Notes: generated from the letters alone by a model not told the origin. 64,000 nucleotides of DNA from Odiellus spinosus (GCA_963920705.1 CAWUCO010000291.1:1736001-1800000); one strand, 5' to 3'. Shown: positions 26,286 through 40,292, numbered from the stretch's first letter. A program made the numbers and translations.

Positions 26286-27223
26286 GGCGTGCAATCTATG
26301 GCGTTCTATCTATGGCGTTCAAAATATGGCGTTCAATCTTTGGCGAACAATATTTGGCGTTCAATCTTTGGCGTTCAATCTTTGGCGTTCAATCTTTGGC
26401 GTTCAATCTTTGGCGTTCAATATTTGGCGTTCAATCTTTGGCGTTCAATATTTGAAGTTCAATCTTTGGCGTTCAATCTTTGGCGTTCAATATTTGGCGT
26501 TCAATCTTTGGCATTCAATCCTAGGTGTTCAATCTTTGGCGTTCAATCTTTGGCGTTCAATCTTTGGCGTTCAATCTTTGGCGTTCACACTTTTGCGTAC
26601 AATCTTTGGCGTTAAATATTTGACGTTCAATATTTGGCGTTCAATATTTGGCGTTCAATCTTTGGCGTTCCATCTTTGGCGTTCATACTTTTGCGTTCAA
26701 TCTATGGCGTTCAATCTTTGGCGTTCAATTTTTGGCGTTCATACTTTGGCGTTCACACTTTGGCGTTCAATATTTGGCGTTCAATCTTTGGCGTTCAATC
26801 TTTGGCGAACAATATTTGGCGTTCAATCTTTGGCGTTCAATCTTTGGCGTTCAATCTTTGGCGTTCAATCTTTGGCGTTCAATCTTTGGCGTTCAATATT
26901 TGGCGTTCAATCTTTGGCGTTCAATATTTGAAGTTCAATCTTTGGCGTTCAGTCTTTGGCGTTTAATTCTTGGCTTTCAATCTTTGGCGTTTAATCTTTG
27001 GCGTTCAATCTTTGGCGTTCAATATTTGTCGTTCAATCTTTGGCATTCAATCCTAGGCGTTCAATCTTTGGCGTTCAATCTTTGGCGTTCAATCTTTGGC
27101 GTTCACACTTTTGCGTACAATCTTTGGCGTTAAATATTTGACGTTCAATATTTGGCGTTCAATATTTGGCGTTCAATCTTTGGCGTTCAATCTTTGGCGT
27201 TCAATCTTTGGCGTTCAAACTTT
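26286..27223 (+). repeat. GGCGTGC-marked repeat, copy 2 (938 bp)
   Basis: The GGCGTGC landmarks are exactly 67 units apart. CCTAGG units are at 26520 and 27052. The shorter length against copy 1 reflects loss of the segment carrying the A-type run. Confidence 0.88.
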
Positions 27224-29014
27224 GGCGTGCAATCTATGGCGTTCTATCTATGGCGTTCAAAATATGGCGTTCAATCTTTGGCGAACAATATTTGGCGTTC
27301 AATCTTTGGCGTTCAATCTTTGGCGTTCAATCTTTGGCGTTCAATCTTTGGCGTTCAATCTTTGGCGTTCAATATTTGGCGTTCAATCTTTGGCGTTCAA
27401 TATTTGAAGTTCAATCTTTGGCGTTCAATCTTTGGCGTACAATATTTGGCGTTCAATTTTTAGCGTTCAAATTATGGCGTTCAATCTTTGGCGTTCAATA
27501 TTTGACGTTCAATATTTGGCGTTCAATCTTTGGCTTTCAATCTTGGCGTTCAATCTTTGGCGTTCAATCTTTGGCGTTCACACTTTTGCGTTCAATCTTT
27601 GGCGTTCAATATTTGGCGTTCAATATTTGGCGTTCAATATTTAAAGTTCAATCTTTGGCGTTCAATCTTTGGCGTTCAATCTTTGGCGTTCAATCTTTGG
27701 CGTTCAATCTATGGCGTTCAATCTTTGGCGTTCAATCTTTGGTGTTCAATCTTTGGCGTTCAATATTTGGCGTTCAATCTTTGGCGTTCAATCTTTGGCG
27801 TTCAATCTTTGACGTTCAATCTTTAATGTTCAATCTATGGCGTTCAATCTTTGGCGTTCATACATTGGCGTTCACAGTTTGGCGTTCAATATTTGGCGTT
27901 CATTCTTTGGCGTTCAATCTTTGGCGTTCAATCTTTGGCGTTCAATCTTTGGCGTTCAAACTTTGGCGTTCAATATTTGGCGTTCAATTTTTGGCGTTCA
28001 ATATTTGGTGTTCAATATTTGGCGTTCAATATTTGGCGTTCAATATTTGGCGTTCAATATTTGGCGTTCAATATTTGGCGTTCAATATTTGGCTTTCAAT
28101 ATTTGGCGTTCAATCTTTGGCGTTCAATATTTAGCTTTCAATCTTTGGCGTTCAATATTTGGCGTTCAATCTTTGGCGTTCAATCTTTGGCGTTCAATAT
28201 TTAGCGTTCAAATTATGGCGTTCAATTTTTGGCGTTCAATCTTTGGCGAACAATATTTGGCGTTCAATCTTTGGCGTTCAATCTTTGGCGTTCAATCTTT
28301 GGCGTTCAATCTTTGGCGTTCAATCTTTGGCGTTCAATATTTGGCGTTCAATCTTTGGCGTTCAATATTTGAAGTTCAATCTTTGGCGTTCAATCTTTGG
28401 CGTTTAATTCTTGGCTTTAAATCTTTGGCGTTCAATCTTTGGCGTTCAATCTTTGGCGTTCAATATTTGGCGTTCAATCTTTGGCATTCAATCCTAGGTG
28501 TTCAATCTTTGGCGTTCAATCTTTGGCGTTCAATCTTTGGCGTTCAATCTTTGGCGTTCACACTTTTGCGTACAATCTTTGGCGTTAAATATTTGACGTT
28601 CAATATTTGGCGTTCAATATTTGGCGTTCAATCTTTGGCGTTCCATCTTTGGCGTTCATACTTTTGCGTTCAATCTATGGCGTTCAATCTTTGGCGTTCA
28701 ATTTTTGGCGTTCATACTTTGGCGTTCACACTTTGGCGTTCAATATTTGGCGTTCAATCTTTGGCGTTCAATCTTTGGCGAACAATATTTTGCGTTCAAT
28801 CTTTGGCGTTCAATCTTTGGCGTTCAATCTTTGGCGTTCAATCTTTGGCGTTCAATCTTTGGCGTTCAATCTTTGGCGTTCAATCTTTGGCGTTCACACT
28901 TTTGCGTACAATCTTTGGCGTTAAATATTTGACGTTCAATATTTGGCGTTCAATATTTGGCGTTCAATCTTTGGCGTTCAATCTTTGGCGTTCAATCTTT
29001 GGCGTTCAAACTTT
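27224..29014 (+). repeat. GGCGTGC-marked repeat, copy 3 with U-derived insert (1,791 bp)
   Basis: The length is 128 units minus one base, matching the single 13-mer CAATCTTGGCG near 27540. From about 27430 to 28100 the variant order is that of repeat U (parts of 17870-18150 and then 18900 onward). This copy is therefore a hybrid of two families. Confidence 0.82.
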
Positions 29015-29952
29015 GGCGTGCAATCTATGGCGTTCTATCTATGGCGTTCAAAATATGGCGTTCAATCTTTGGCGAACAATATTTGGCGTTCAATCTTTGG
29101 CGTTCAATCTTTGGAGTTCAATCTTTGGCGTTCAATCTTTGGCGTTCAATATTTGGCGTTCAATCTTTGGCGTTCAATCTTTGGCGTTCAATCTTTGGCG
29201 TTCAATATTTGGCGTTCAATCTTTGGCATTCAATCTTAGGTGTTCAATCTTTGGCGTTCAATCTTTGGCGTTCAATCTTTGGCGTTCAATCTTTGGCGTT
29301 CACACTTTTGCGTACAATCTTTGGCGTTAAATATTTGACGTTCAATATTTGGCGTTCAATATTTGGCGTTCAATCTTTGGCGTTCCATCTTTGGCGTTCA
29401 TACTTTTGCGTTCAATCTATGGCGTTCAATCTTTGGCGTTCAATTTTTGGCGTTCATACTTTGGCGTTCACACTTTGGCGTTCAATATTTGGCGTTCAAT
29501 CTTTGGCGTTCAATCTTTGGCGAACAATATTTGGCGTTCAATCTTTGGCGTTCAATCTTTGGCGTTCAATCTTTGGCGTTCAATCTTTGGCGTTCAATCT
29601 TTGGCGTTCAATATTTGGCGTTCAATCTTTGGCGTTCAATATTTGAAGTTCAATCTTTGGCGTTCAGTCTTTGGCGTTTAATTCTTGGCTTTCAATCTTT
29701 GGCGTTTAATCTTTGGCGTTCAATCTTTGGCGTTCAATATTTGTCGTTCAATCTTTGGCATTCAATCCTTGGCGTTCAATCTTTGGCGTTCAATCTTTGG
29801 CGTTCAATCTTAGGCGTTCAATCTTTGGCGTTCACACTTTTGCGTACAATATTTGGCGTTAAATATTTGACGTTCAATATTTGGCGTTCAATATTTGGCG
29901 TTCAATCTTTGGCGTTCAATCTTTGGCGTTCAATCTTTGGCGTTCAAACTTT
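29015..29952 (+). repeat. GGCGTGC-marked repeat, copy 4 (938 bp)
   Basis: It has the same 67-unit length as copy 2. The CCTAGG mark has decayed: near 29230 the unit reads CAATCTTAGG and near 29766 CAATCCTTGG. Confidence 0.85.
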
Positions 29953-31646
29953 GGCGTGCAATCTATGGCGTTCTATCTATGGCGTTCAAAATATGGCGTT
30001 CAATCTTTGGCGTTCAATCTTTGACGTTCAATCTTTGGCGTTCACACTTTGGCGTTCAATCTTTGGCGTTCAATATTTGAAGTTCAATCTTTGGCTTTCA
30101 ATCTTTGGCGTTTAATTCATGGCTTTCAATCTTTTTCGTTCAATCTATGGCGTTCTATCTATGGCGTTCAAAATATGGCGTTCAATCTTTGGCGTTCAAT
30201 CTTCGGCGTTCAATCTTTGGCGTTCAATCTTTGGCGCTCAATCTTTGACGTTTAATCTTTGACGTTCAATCTTTGGCGTTCACACTTTGGCGTTCAATCT
30301 TTGGCGTTCAATATTTGAAGTACAATCTTTGGCTTTCAATCTTTGGCGTTTAATTCATGGCTTTCAATCTTTTTCGTTCAATCTTTGGCGTTCAATCTTT
30401 GGTGTTCAATATTTGGCGTTCAATCTTTGGCGTTCAATCTTTGGCGTTCAATCTTTGGCGTTCAATCTTTGGCGTTCAATATTTGGCGTACAATCTTTGG
30501 CGTTCAATCTTTGGCGTTCAATCTTTGGCGTTTAATCTATGGCGTTCAATCTTTGGCGTTCAATCTTTGGGGTTCATACTTTGGCGTTCACACTTTGGCG
30601 TTCAATCTTTGGCGTTCAATCTTTGGCGTTCAATCTTCGGCGTTCAATATTTGGCGTTCAATCTATGGCGTTCAATCTTTGGCGTTCAATCTTTTGCGTT
30701 CAATATTTGAAGTTCAATCTTTGGCGTTCAATCTTTGGCGAACAATATTTGGCGTTCAATATTTGGCGTTCAATCTTTGGCGTTCAATCTTTGGCGTTCA
30801 ATATTTGGCGTTCAATCTTTGGCGTTAAATCTTTGGCGTTCAATATTTGGCGTTCAATATTTGTCGTTCAATCTTTGGCTTTCAATCTTTGGCGTTCAAT
30901 ATTTGACGTTCAATATTTGGCGTTCATTATTTGACGTTCAATATTTGGCGGTCAATTTTGGCGTTCAATCTTTGGCGTTCGGTCTTTGGCGTTCAATCTT
31001 TGGCGTTCAATCTTTGGCGTTCAATCTTTGGAGTTCAATCTTTCGACTTCAATCTTCGTTGTTCAATCATTGGCGTTCAATCTTTGGCGTTCAATATTTG
31101 GCGTTCAATCTTTGGCGTTAAATCTTTGGCGTTCAATCTTTGACGTTCAATATTTGGCGTTCAATCTTTGGCCTTCAATCTTTGGCGTTCAATCTTTAAT
31201 GTTCAATCTATGGCGTTCAATCTTTGGCGTTCAATCTTTGGCGTTCACACTTTGGCATTCAATCTTTGGTGTTCAATATTTGACGTTCAATATTCGCGGT
31301 CAATCTTTGGCGTTCAATCTTTGGCGTTTAGTCTTTGGCGTTTAATCTTTGGCGTTCAAACTTTGGCGTTCAATATTTGGCGTTCAATCGTTGGCGTTCA
31401 ATATTTGGCGTTCAATATTTGGCGTTCAATATTTGGCGTTCAATATTTGGCCTTCAATCTTTGGGGTTCAATCTTTGGCGTTCAATCTTTGGGGTTCAAT
31501 CTTTGGCGTTCAATCTTTGGCGTTCAATCTTTGGCGTTCAATCTATGGCGTTCAATCTTTGGCGTTCACTCTTTGGCGTTCATACTTTGGCGTTCACACT
31601 TTGGCGTTCAATCTTTGGCGTTCAATATTTGGCGTTAAATTTTTGG

Positions 31647-31744
31647 CGTTCAATATTTGGCGTTCAATATTTGGCGTTCAATATTTGGCGTTCAATATTT
31701 GGCGTTCAATATTTGGCGTTCAATATTTGGCTTTCAATACTTGG
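31647..31744 (+). repeat. A-type run, 7 units
   Basis: It lies between the GTTAAATTTTTGG and GGCTTTCAATACTTGG marks, only about 600 bases before an eight-unit relative. Confidence 0.88.
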
Positions 31745-32346
31745 CGTTCAATCTTTGGCCTTCAATCTTTGGCGTTCAATCTTTGGCGTTCAATATTTGT
31801 TGTTCAATATTCGGCGTTCAATATTTGGCGTTCAATCTTTGGCGTTCAATCGTTGGCGTTCACACTTTGGCGTTCAATCTTTGGCGTTCAATATTTGACG
31901 TTCAATATTTGGCGTTCAATCTTTGGCTTTCAATCTTTGGCATTCAATCTTTGGCGTTCAATCTTTGGCGTTCACACTTTTGCGTTCATTCTTTGGCGTT
32001 CAATATTTGACGTTCAATATTTGGCCTTCAATATTTGGCGTTCAATCGTTGGCGTTCAATCTTTGGCGTTCAATCTTTGGCGTTCAATCTTTGGCGTTCA
32101 CACTTTTGCGTTCAATATTTGGCGTTCAATATTTAAAGTTCAATCTTTGGCGTTCAATCTTTGGCGTTCAATCTTTGGCGTTCAATCTTTGGCGTTCAAT
32201 CTATGGCGTTCAATCTTTGGCGTTCACTCTTTGGCGTTCATACTTTGGCGTTCACACTTTGGCGTTCAATCTTTGGCGTTCAATCTTTGGCGTTCAATCT
32301 TTGGCGTTCAAACTTTGGCGTTCAATATTTGGCGTTAAATTTTTGG

Positions 32347-32458
32347 CGTTCAATATTTGGCGTTCAATATTTGGCGTTCAATATTTGGCGTTCAATATTT
32401 GGCGTTCAATATTTGGCGTTCAATATTTGGCGTTCAATATTTGGCTTTCAATACTTGG
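32347..32458 (+). repeat. A-type run, 8 units
   Basis: It has the same flanking marks as 31647-31744 with one more unit. Confidence 0.88.
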
Positions 32459-33310
32459 CGTTCAATCTTTGGCGTTCAATCTTTGGCGTTCAGTCTTTGG
32501 CGTTCAATCTTTGGCGTTCAAACTTTGGCGTTCACAATTTGGCGTTCAATCGTTGGCGTTCAATATTTGGCGTTCAATATTTGGCGTTCAATATTTGGCG
32601 TTCAATATTTGGAGTTCAATATTTGGCGTTCAATATTTGGCCTTCAATCTTTGGGGTTCAATCTATGGCGTTCAATCTTTGGCGTTCAATCTTTGGCGTT
32701 CATACTTTGGCGTACACACTTTGGCGTTCAATCTTTGGCGTTCAATCTTTGGCGTTCAATCTTTGGCGTTCAATCTTTGGCGTTCAAACTTTGGCGTTCA
32801 ATATTTGGCGTTCAATCTTTGGCGTTCAATCTTTGGCGTTCAATCTTTGGCGTTCAATATTTGTTGTTCAATAATCGGCGTTCAATATTTGGCGTTCAAT
32901 CTCTGGCGTTCAATCTTTGGCGTTCACACTTTGGCGTACACACTTTGGCGTTCAATCTTTGGCGTTCAATATTTGACGTTCAATATTTGGCGTTCAATCT
33001 TTGGCTTTCAATCTTTGGCGTTCAATCTTTGGCGTTCAATCTTTGGCGTTCACACTTTTGGGTTCAATCTTTGGCGTTCAATCTTTGGCGTTCACACTTT
33101 GGCGTTCAATCTTTGGCGTTCAATATTTGACGTTCAATATTTGGCGTTCAATCTTTGGAGTTCACACTTTGGCATTTAATCTTTGGTGTTCTATATTTGA
33201 CGTTCAATATTTGGCGGTCAATCTTTGGCGTTCAATCTTTGGCGTTCAAACTTTGGCGTTCAATATTTGGCGTTCAATAGTTGGCGTTCAATATTTGGCG
33301 TTCAATATTT

Positions 33311-36133
33311 GGCCTTAAATCTTTGGGGTTCAATCTTTGGCGTTCAATCTTTAGTGTTCATAATTTGGCGTTCAATCGTTGGCGTTCAATATTTGGCGTT
33401 CAATCGTTGGCGTTCAATCTTTGGCGTTCAGTCTTTGGCGTTCAATCTTTGGCGTTCAATCTTTTGCGTTCATAATTTGGCGTTCACACTTTGGCGTTCA
33501 ATATTTGGCGTTCAATCTTTGGCGTTCAAATTATGGCGTTCAATCTTTGAAGCTCAATCTTTGACGTTCAATCTTTGACGTTCAATCTTTGGCGTTCAAC
33601 ATTTGGCGTTCAATATTTGGCGTTCAATCTTTGTCGTTCAATCTTTTTCGTTCAGTCTTTGGCGTTCAATCACTGGCGTTCAGTCTTTGGCGTTCAATCT
33701 TAAGCGTTCAATATTTGGCGTTCAATCTTTGGCGTTCAATCTTTGGCGTTTAATTCTTGGCGTTCAATCTTTGGAGCTCAATCTTTGTCGTTCAATCTTT
33801 GGTGTTCAATATTTGACGTTCAATATTTGGCGTTCAATCTTTGGCGTTCAGTCTTTGGCGTTCAATCTTTGGCCTTCAATCTTTGGCGTTCATTCTTTGG
33901 CGTTCACACTTTGTCGTTCAATCTTTGGTGTTCAATATTTGACGTTCAATATTTGGCGTTCAATCTTCGGCGTTCATTCTTTGGCGTTCAATCTTTGGCG
34001 TTCAATATTTGGCGTTCAATCTTTGGCGTTCAATATTTGAAGTTCAATCTTTGGCGTCCAATCTTTGGCGTTCAAACTTTGGCGTTCAATCTTTGGTGTT
34101 CAATCTTTGGCTTTCAATATTTGGCGTTCAATCTATGGCGTTCAATCTTTGGCGTTCAATCTTTTGCGTTCAATATTTGAAGTTCAATCTTTGGCGTCCA
34201 ATCTGTGGCGTTCAAACTTTGGCGTTCAATCTTTGGTGTTCAATCTTTGGCGTTCAATATTTGGCGTTCAATCTTTAATGTTCAATCTATGGCGTTCAAT
34301 CTTTGGCGTTCATACATTGGCGTTCACAGTTTGGCGTTCAATATTTGGCGTTCAATCTTTGGCGTTCAATCTTTGGCGTTCAATCTTTGGCGTTCAATCT
34401 TTGGCGTTCAATCTTTGGCGTTCAAACTTTGGCGTTCAATATTTGGCGTTCAATTTTTGACGTTCAATATTTGGTGTTCAATATTTGGCGTTCAATATTT
34501 GGCGTTCAATATTTGGCGTTCAATATTTGGCGTTCAATATTTGGCGTTCAATATTTGGCTTTCAATATTTGGCGTTCAATCTTTGGCGTTCAATATTTAG
34601 CGTTCAATCTTTGGCGTTCAATATTTGGCGTTCAATCTTTGGCGTTCAATCTTTGGCGTTCAATCTTTGGCGTTCAATATTTAGCGTTCAAATTATGGCG
34701 TTCAATCTTTGGCGTTCAATCTTTGGTGTTCAATCTTTGGCGTTCAATATTTGGTGTTCAATCCATGGCGTTCAATCTTTGGCGTTCAATCTTAAGCGTT
34801 CAATATTTGGCGTTCAATCTTTGGCGTTCAATCTTTGGCGTTTAATTCTTGGCGTTCAATCTTTGGAGCTCAATCTTTGACGTTCAATCTTTGACGTTCA
34901 ATCTTTGGCGTTCATATTTGGCGTTCAATATTTGGCGTTCTATCTTTGGCGTTCAATCTTTTGCGTTCACACTTTGTCGTTCAATCTTTGGTGTTCAATA
35001 TTTGACGTTCAATATTTGGCGTTCAATCTTTGTCGTTCAATCTTTGGCGTTCAGTCTTTGGCGTTCAATCTTTGGCGTTCAAACTTTTGCGTTCAATATT
35101 TGGCGTTCAATCGTTGGCGCTCAATATTTGGCGTTATATATTTGGCGTTCAATATTTGGCGTTCAATATTTGCCCTTCAATCTTTGGCGTTCAATATTTG
35201 GCGTCAATCTTTTGCGTTCAATATTTGTCGTTCACACTTTGTCGTTCAATCTTTGGTTTTCAATATTTGACGTTCAATATTTGGCGTTCAATCTTTGGCG
35301 TTCAGTCTTTGGCGTTCAATCTTTGGCGTTCAATCTTTGGCGTTCACACTTTGTCGTTCAATCTTTGGTGTTCAATATTTGACGTTCAATATTTGGCGTT
35401 CAATCTTTGGCGTTCAGTCTTTGGCGTTCAATCTTTGGCGTTCAATCTTTGGCGTTCAATCTTTGGCGTTCACACTTTGTCGTTCAATCTTTGGTGTTCA
35501 ATATTTGACGTTCAATATTTCGCGTTCAATCTTTGGCGTTCAGTCTTTGGCGTTCAATCTTTGGCGTTCAATATTTGGCGTTCAATCTTTGGCGTTTAAT
35601 TCTTGGCGTTCAATCTTTGGAGCTCAATCTTTGACGTTCAATCTTTGACGTTCAATCTTTGGCGTTCAACATTTGGCGTTCAATCTATGGCGTTCAATCT
35701 TTGGCGTTCAATCTTTTGCGTTCAATATTTGAAGTTCAATCTTTGGCGTCCAATCTTTGGCGTTCAAACTTTGGCGTTCAATCTTTGGTGTTCAATCTTT
35801 TTCGTTCAATATTTGGCGTTCAATCTTTGGCGTTCAATCTTTGGCGTTCAATCTTTGGCGTTCATACATTGGCGTTCACAGTTTGGCGTTCAATATTTGG
35901 CGTTCAATCTTTGGCGTTCAATCTTTGGCGTTCAATCTTTGGCGTTCAATCTTTGGCGTTCAAACTTTGGCGTTCAATATTTGGCGTTCAATTTTTGGCG
36001 TTCAATATTTGGTGTTCAATATTTGGCGTTCAATATTTGGCGTTCAATATTTGGCGTTCAATATTTGGCGTTCAATATTTGGCGTTCAATATTTGGCTTT
36101 CAATATTTGGCGTTCAATCTTTGGCGTTCAATA
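33311..36133 (+). repeat. GAGCTC-marked cassettes, relatives of 12.7-14.2 kb
   Basis: GGCCTTAAATCTTTGGGG at 33311 opens the block. GGAGCTC landmarks at 33773, 34865 and 35619 mark three cassettes with TTTGTCG, GGTGTTC and TTTGACG neighbours. Two 13-mers (near 34910 and 35203) account for the 4,002-base offset (286 units minus 2) between about 34200-34560 and 38200-38560. Confidence 0.8.
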
Positions 36134-37043
36134 TTTAGCGTTCAATCTTTGACGTTCAATATTTGGCGTTCAATCTTTGGCGTTCAATCTTTGGCGTTCA
36201 ATATTTAGCGTTCAAATTATGGCGTTCAATTTTTGGCGTTCAATCTTTGGCGAACAATATTTGGCGTTCAATCTTTGGCGTTCAATCTTTGGCGTTCAAT
36301 CTTTGGCGTTCAATCTTTGGCGTTCAATATTTGAAGTTAAATCTTTAGCGTTCAATCTTTGGCGTTTAATTCTTGGCTTTCAATCTTTGGCGTTCAATCT
36401 TTGGCGTTCAATCTTTGGCGTTCAATATTTGGCGTTCAATCTTTGGCATTCAATCCTAGGCGTTCAATCTTTGGCGTTCAATCTTTGGCGTTCACACTTT
36501 TGCGTACAATCTTTGGCGTTAAATATTTGACGTTCAATATTTGGCGTTCAATATTTGGCGTTCAATCTTTGGCGTTCAATCTTTGGCGTTCTTACTTTTG
36601 CGTTCAATCTATGGCGTTCAATCTTTGGCGTTCAATTTTTGGCGTTCATACTTTGGCGTTCAATCTTTATCGAACAATATTTGGCGTTCAATCTTTGGCG
36701 TTCAATCTTTGGCGTTCAATATTTGGCGTTCAATCTTTGGCGTTCAATATTTGAAGTTCAATCTTTGGCGTTCAATCTTTGGCGTTTAATTCTTGGCTTT
36801 CAATCTTTGGCGTTCAATCTTTGGCGTTCAATCTTTGGCGTTCAATATTTGGCGTTCAATCTTTGGCATTCAATCCTAGGCGTTCAATCTTTGGCGTTCA
36901 ATCTTTGGCGTTCAATCTTTGGCGTTCAATCTTTGGCGTTCAATCTTTGGCGTTCAAACTTTGGCGTTCAATATTTGGCGTTCAATTTTTGGCGTTCAAT
37001 ATTTGGTGTTCAATATTTGGCGTTCAATATTTGGCGTTCAATA
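36134..37043 (+). repeat. Tandem duplication, 910/924-base offset, copy 1
   Basis: It begins at the TTTAGCG unit at 36134, whose partner is at 37044. Its CCTAGG units at 36455 and 36875 are each 924 bases (66 units) before a partner. The offset changes from 910 to 924 because copy 2 has one extra unit near 37245. Confidence 0.88.
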
Positions 37044-37967
37044 TTTAGCGTTCAATCTTTGACGTTCAATATTTGGCGTTCAATCTTTGGCGTTCAATCT
37101 TTGGCGTTCAATATTTAGCGTTCAAATTATGGCGTTCAATTTTTGGCGTTCAATCTTTGGCGAACAATATTTGGCGTTCAATCTTTGGCGTTCAATCTTT
37201 GGCGTTCAATCTTTGGCGTTCAATCTTTGGCGTTCAATCTTTGGCGTTCAATATTTGAAGTTAAATCTTTAGCGTTCAATCTTTGGCGTTTAATTCTTGG
37301 CTTTCAATCTTTGGCGTTCAATCTTTGGCGTTCAATCTTTGGCGTTCAATATTTGGCGTTCAATCTTTGGCATTCAATCCTAGGCGTTCAATCTTTGGCG
37401 TTCAATCTTTGGCGTTCACACTTTTGCGTACAATCTTTGGCGTTAAATATTTGACGTTCAATATTTGGCGTTCAATATTTGGCGTTCAATCTTTGGCGTT
37501 CAATCTTTGGCGTTCTTACTTTTGCGTTCAATCTATGGCGTTCAATCTTTGGCGTTCAATTTTTGGCGTTCATACTTTGGCGTTCAATCTTTATCGAACA
37601 ATATTTGGCGTTCAATCTTTGGCGTTCAATCTTTGGCGTTCAATATTTGGCGTTCAATCTTTGGCGTTCAATATTTGAAGTTCAATCTTTGGCGTTCAAT
37701 CTTTGGCGTTTAATTCTTGGCTTTCAATCTTTGGCGTTCAATCTTTGGCGTTCAATCTTTGGCGTTCAATATTTGGCGTTCAATCTTTGGCATTCAATCC
37801 TAGGCGTTCAATCTTTGGCGTTCAATCTTTGGCGTTCAATCTTTGGCGTTCAATCTTTGGCGTTCAATCTTTGGCGTTCAAACTTTGGCGTTCAATATTT
37901 GGCGTTCAATTTTTGGCGTTCAATATTTGGTGTTCAATATTTGGCGTTCAATATTTGGCGTTCAATA
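37044..37967 (+). repeat. Tandem duplication, 910/924-base offset, copy 2
   Basis: CCTAGG is at 37379 and 37799. Unusual shared units, such as TTTATCGAAC (near 36667 and 37591) and CTTACTTTTGCG, show that the two copies descend from one event. The right border is approximate because it runs into an A-type run. Confidence 0.86.
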
Positions 37968-39802
37968 TTTGGCGTTCAATATTTGGCGTTCAATATTTGG
38001 CGTTCAATATTTGGCTTTCAATATTTGGCGTTCAATCTTTGGCGTTCAATCTTTGGCGTCCAATCTTTGGCGTTCAAACTTTGGCGTTCAATCTTTGGTG
38101 TTCAATCTTTGGCGTTCAATATTTGGCGTTCAATCTATGGCGTTCAATCTTTGGCGTTCAATCTTTTGCGTTCAATATTTGAACTTCAATCTTTGGCGTC
38201 CAATCTTTGGCGTTCAAACTTTGGCGTTCAATCTTTGGTGTTCAATCTTTGGCGTTCAATATTTGGCGTTCAATCTTTAATGTTCAATCTATGGCGTTCA
38301 ATCTTTGGCGTTCATACATTGGCGTTCACAGTTTGGCGTTCAATATTTGGCGTTCAATCTTTGGCGTTCAATCTTTGGCGTTCAATCTTTGGCGTTCAAT
38401 CTTTGGCGTTCAATCTTTGGCGTTCAAACTTTGGCGTTCAATATTTTGCGTTCAATTTTTGACGTTCAATATTTGGTGTTCAATATTTGGCGTTCAATAT
38501 TTGGCGTTCAATATTTGGCGTTCAATATTTGGCGTTCAATATTTGGCGTTCAATATTTGGCTTTCAATATTTGGCGTTCAATCTTTGGCGTTCAATATTT
38601 AGCGTTCAATCTTTGGCGTTCAATGTTTGGCGTTCAATCTTTGGCGTTCAATCTTTGGCGTTCAATCTTTGGCGTTCAATATTTAGCGTTCAAATTATGG
38701 CGTTCAATCTTTGGCGTTCAATCTTTGGTGTTCAATCTTTGGCGTTCAATATTTGGCGTTCAATCTATGGCGTTCAATCTTTGGCGTTCAATCCATGGCG
38801 TTCAATCTTTGGCGTTCAATCTTAAGCGTTCAATATTTGGCGTTCAATCTTTGGCGTTCAATCTTTGGCGTTTAATTCTTGGCGTTCAATCTTTGGAGCT
38901 CAATCTTCGACGTTCAATCTTTGACGTTCAATCTTTGGCGTTCAACATTTGGCGTTCAATAGTTGGCGTTCAATCTTTGGCGTTCAATCTTTGGCGTTCA
39001 CACTTTGTCGTTCAATCTTTGGTGTTCAATATTTGGCGTTCAAACTTTGGCGTTCAATATTTGGCGTTCAATCGTTGGCGCTCAATATTTGGCGTTATAT
39101 ATTTGGCGTTCAATATTTGGCGTTCAATATTTGCCCTTCAATCTTTGGCGTTCAATATTTGGCGTTCAATCTTTGGCGTTCAATATTTGTCGTTCACACT
39201 TTGTCGTTCAAACTTTGGTGTTCAATATTTGACGTTCAATATTTGACGTTCAATATTTCGCGTTCAATCTTTGGCGTTCAGTCTTTGGCGTTCAATCTTT
39301 GGCGTTCAATATTTGGCGTTCAATCTTTGGCGTTCAATATTTGAAGTTCAATCTTTGGCGTCCAATCTTTGGCGTTCAAACTTTGGAGTTCAATCTTTGG
39401 TGTTCAATCTTTGGCGTTCAATATTTGGCGTTCAATCTATGGCGTTCAATCTTTGGCGTTCAATCTTTTGCGTTCAATATTTGAAGTTCAATCTTTGGCG
39501 TCCAATCTTTGGCGTTCAATCTTTGGCGTTCAATATTTAGCGTTCAATCTTTGACGTTCAATATTTGGCGTTCAATCTTTGGCGTTCAATCTTTGGCGTT
39601 CAATATTTAGCGTTCAAATTATGGCGTTCAATTTTTGGCGTTCAATCTTTGGCGAACAATATTTGGCGTTCAATCTTTGGCGTTCAATCTTTGGCGTTCA
39701 ATCTTTGGCGTTCAATCTTTGGCGTTCAATCTTTGGCGTTCAATATTTGGCGTTCAATCTTTGGAGTTCAATATTTGAAGTTAAATCTTTTTCGTTCAAT
39801 CT
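37968..39802 (+). repeat. Mosaic block with GAGCTC cassette
   Basis: About 38200-38560 repeats 34200-34560 at a constant 4,002-base offset. GGAGCTC is at 38895, followed by GGCGCTC, GCGTTATAT and TTTGCCC units. No gene is visible. Confidence 0.78.
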
Positions 39803-40292
39803 TTGGCGTTTAATTCTTGGCTTTCAATCTTTGGCGTTCAATCTTTGGCGTTCAATCTTTGGCGTTCAATATTTGGCGTTCAATCTTTGGCATTCAATCC
39901 TAGGCGTTCAATCTTTGGCGTTCAATCTTTGGCGTTCAATCTTTGGCGTTCAATCTTTGGCGTTCACACTTTTGCGTACAATCTTTGGCGTTAAATATTT
40001 GACGTTCAATATTTGGCGTTCAATATTTGGCGTTCAATCTTTGGCGTTCAATCTTTGGCGTTCTTACTTTTGCGTTCAATCTATGGCGTTCAATCTTTGG
40101 CGTTCAATTTTTGGCGTTCATACTTTGGCGTTCAATCTTTGGCGAACAATATTTGGCGTTCAATCTTTGGCGTTCAATCTTTGGCGTTCAATCTTTGGCG
40201 TTCAATCTTTGGCGTTCAATCTTTGGCGTTCAATATTTGGCGTTCAATCTTTGGCGTTCAATATTTGAAGTTCAATCTTTGGCGTTCAATCT
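39803..40292 (+). repeat. 490-base tandem duplication, copy 1
   Basis: Thirty-five units. CCTAGG at 39899 and the CACACTTTTGCGTAC unit recur exactly 490 bases on. The same segment reappears near 45958 and 51064. Confidence 0.86.

Larger units (their letters stand above)
29953..33310 (+). repeat. Composite block carrying relatives of the 41-58 kb repeats
   Basis: It starts at the GGCGTGC landmark at 29953. The TTTGAAG / GGCTTTC / TTTTTCG series near 30070-30370 appears again near 41580, 46880 and 52940. GCGAACAAT at about 30735, the GGCGGTCAATTTTGG 13-mer near 30945 and CGCGG at 31295 follow in the same order as in repeats U, A and B. Satellite only. Confidence 0.8.
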
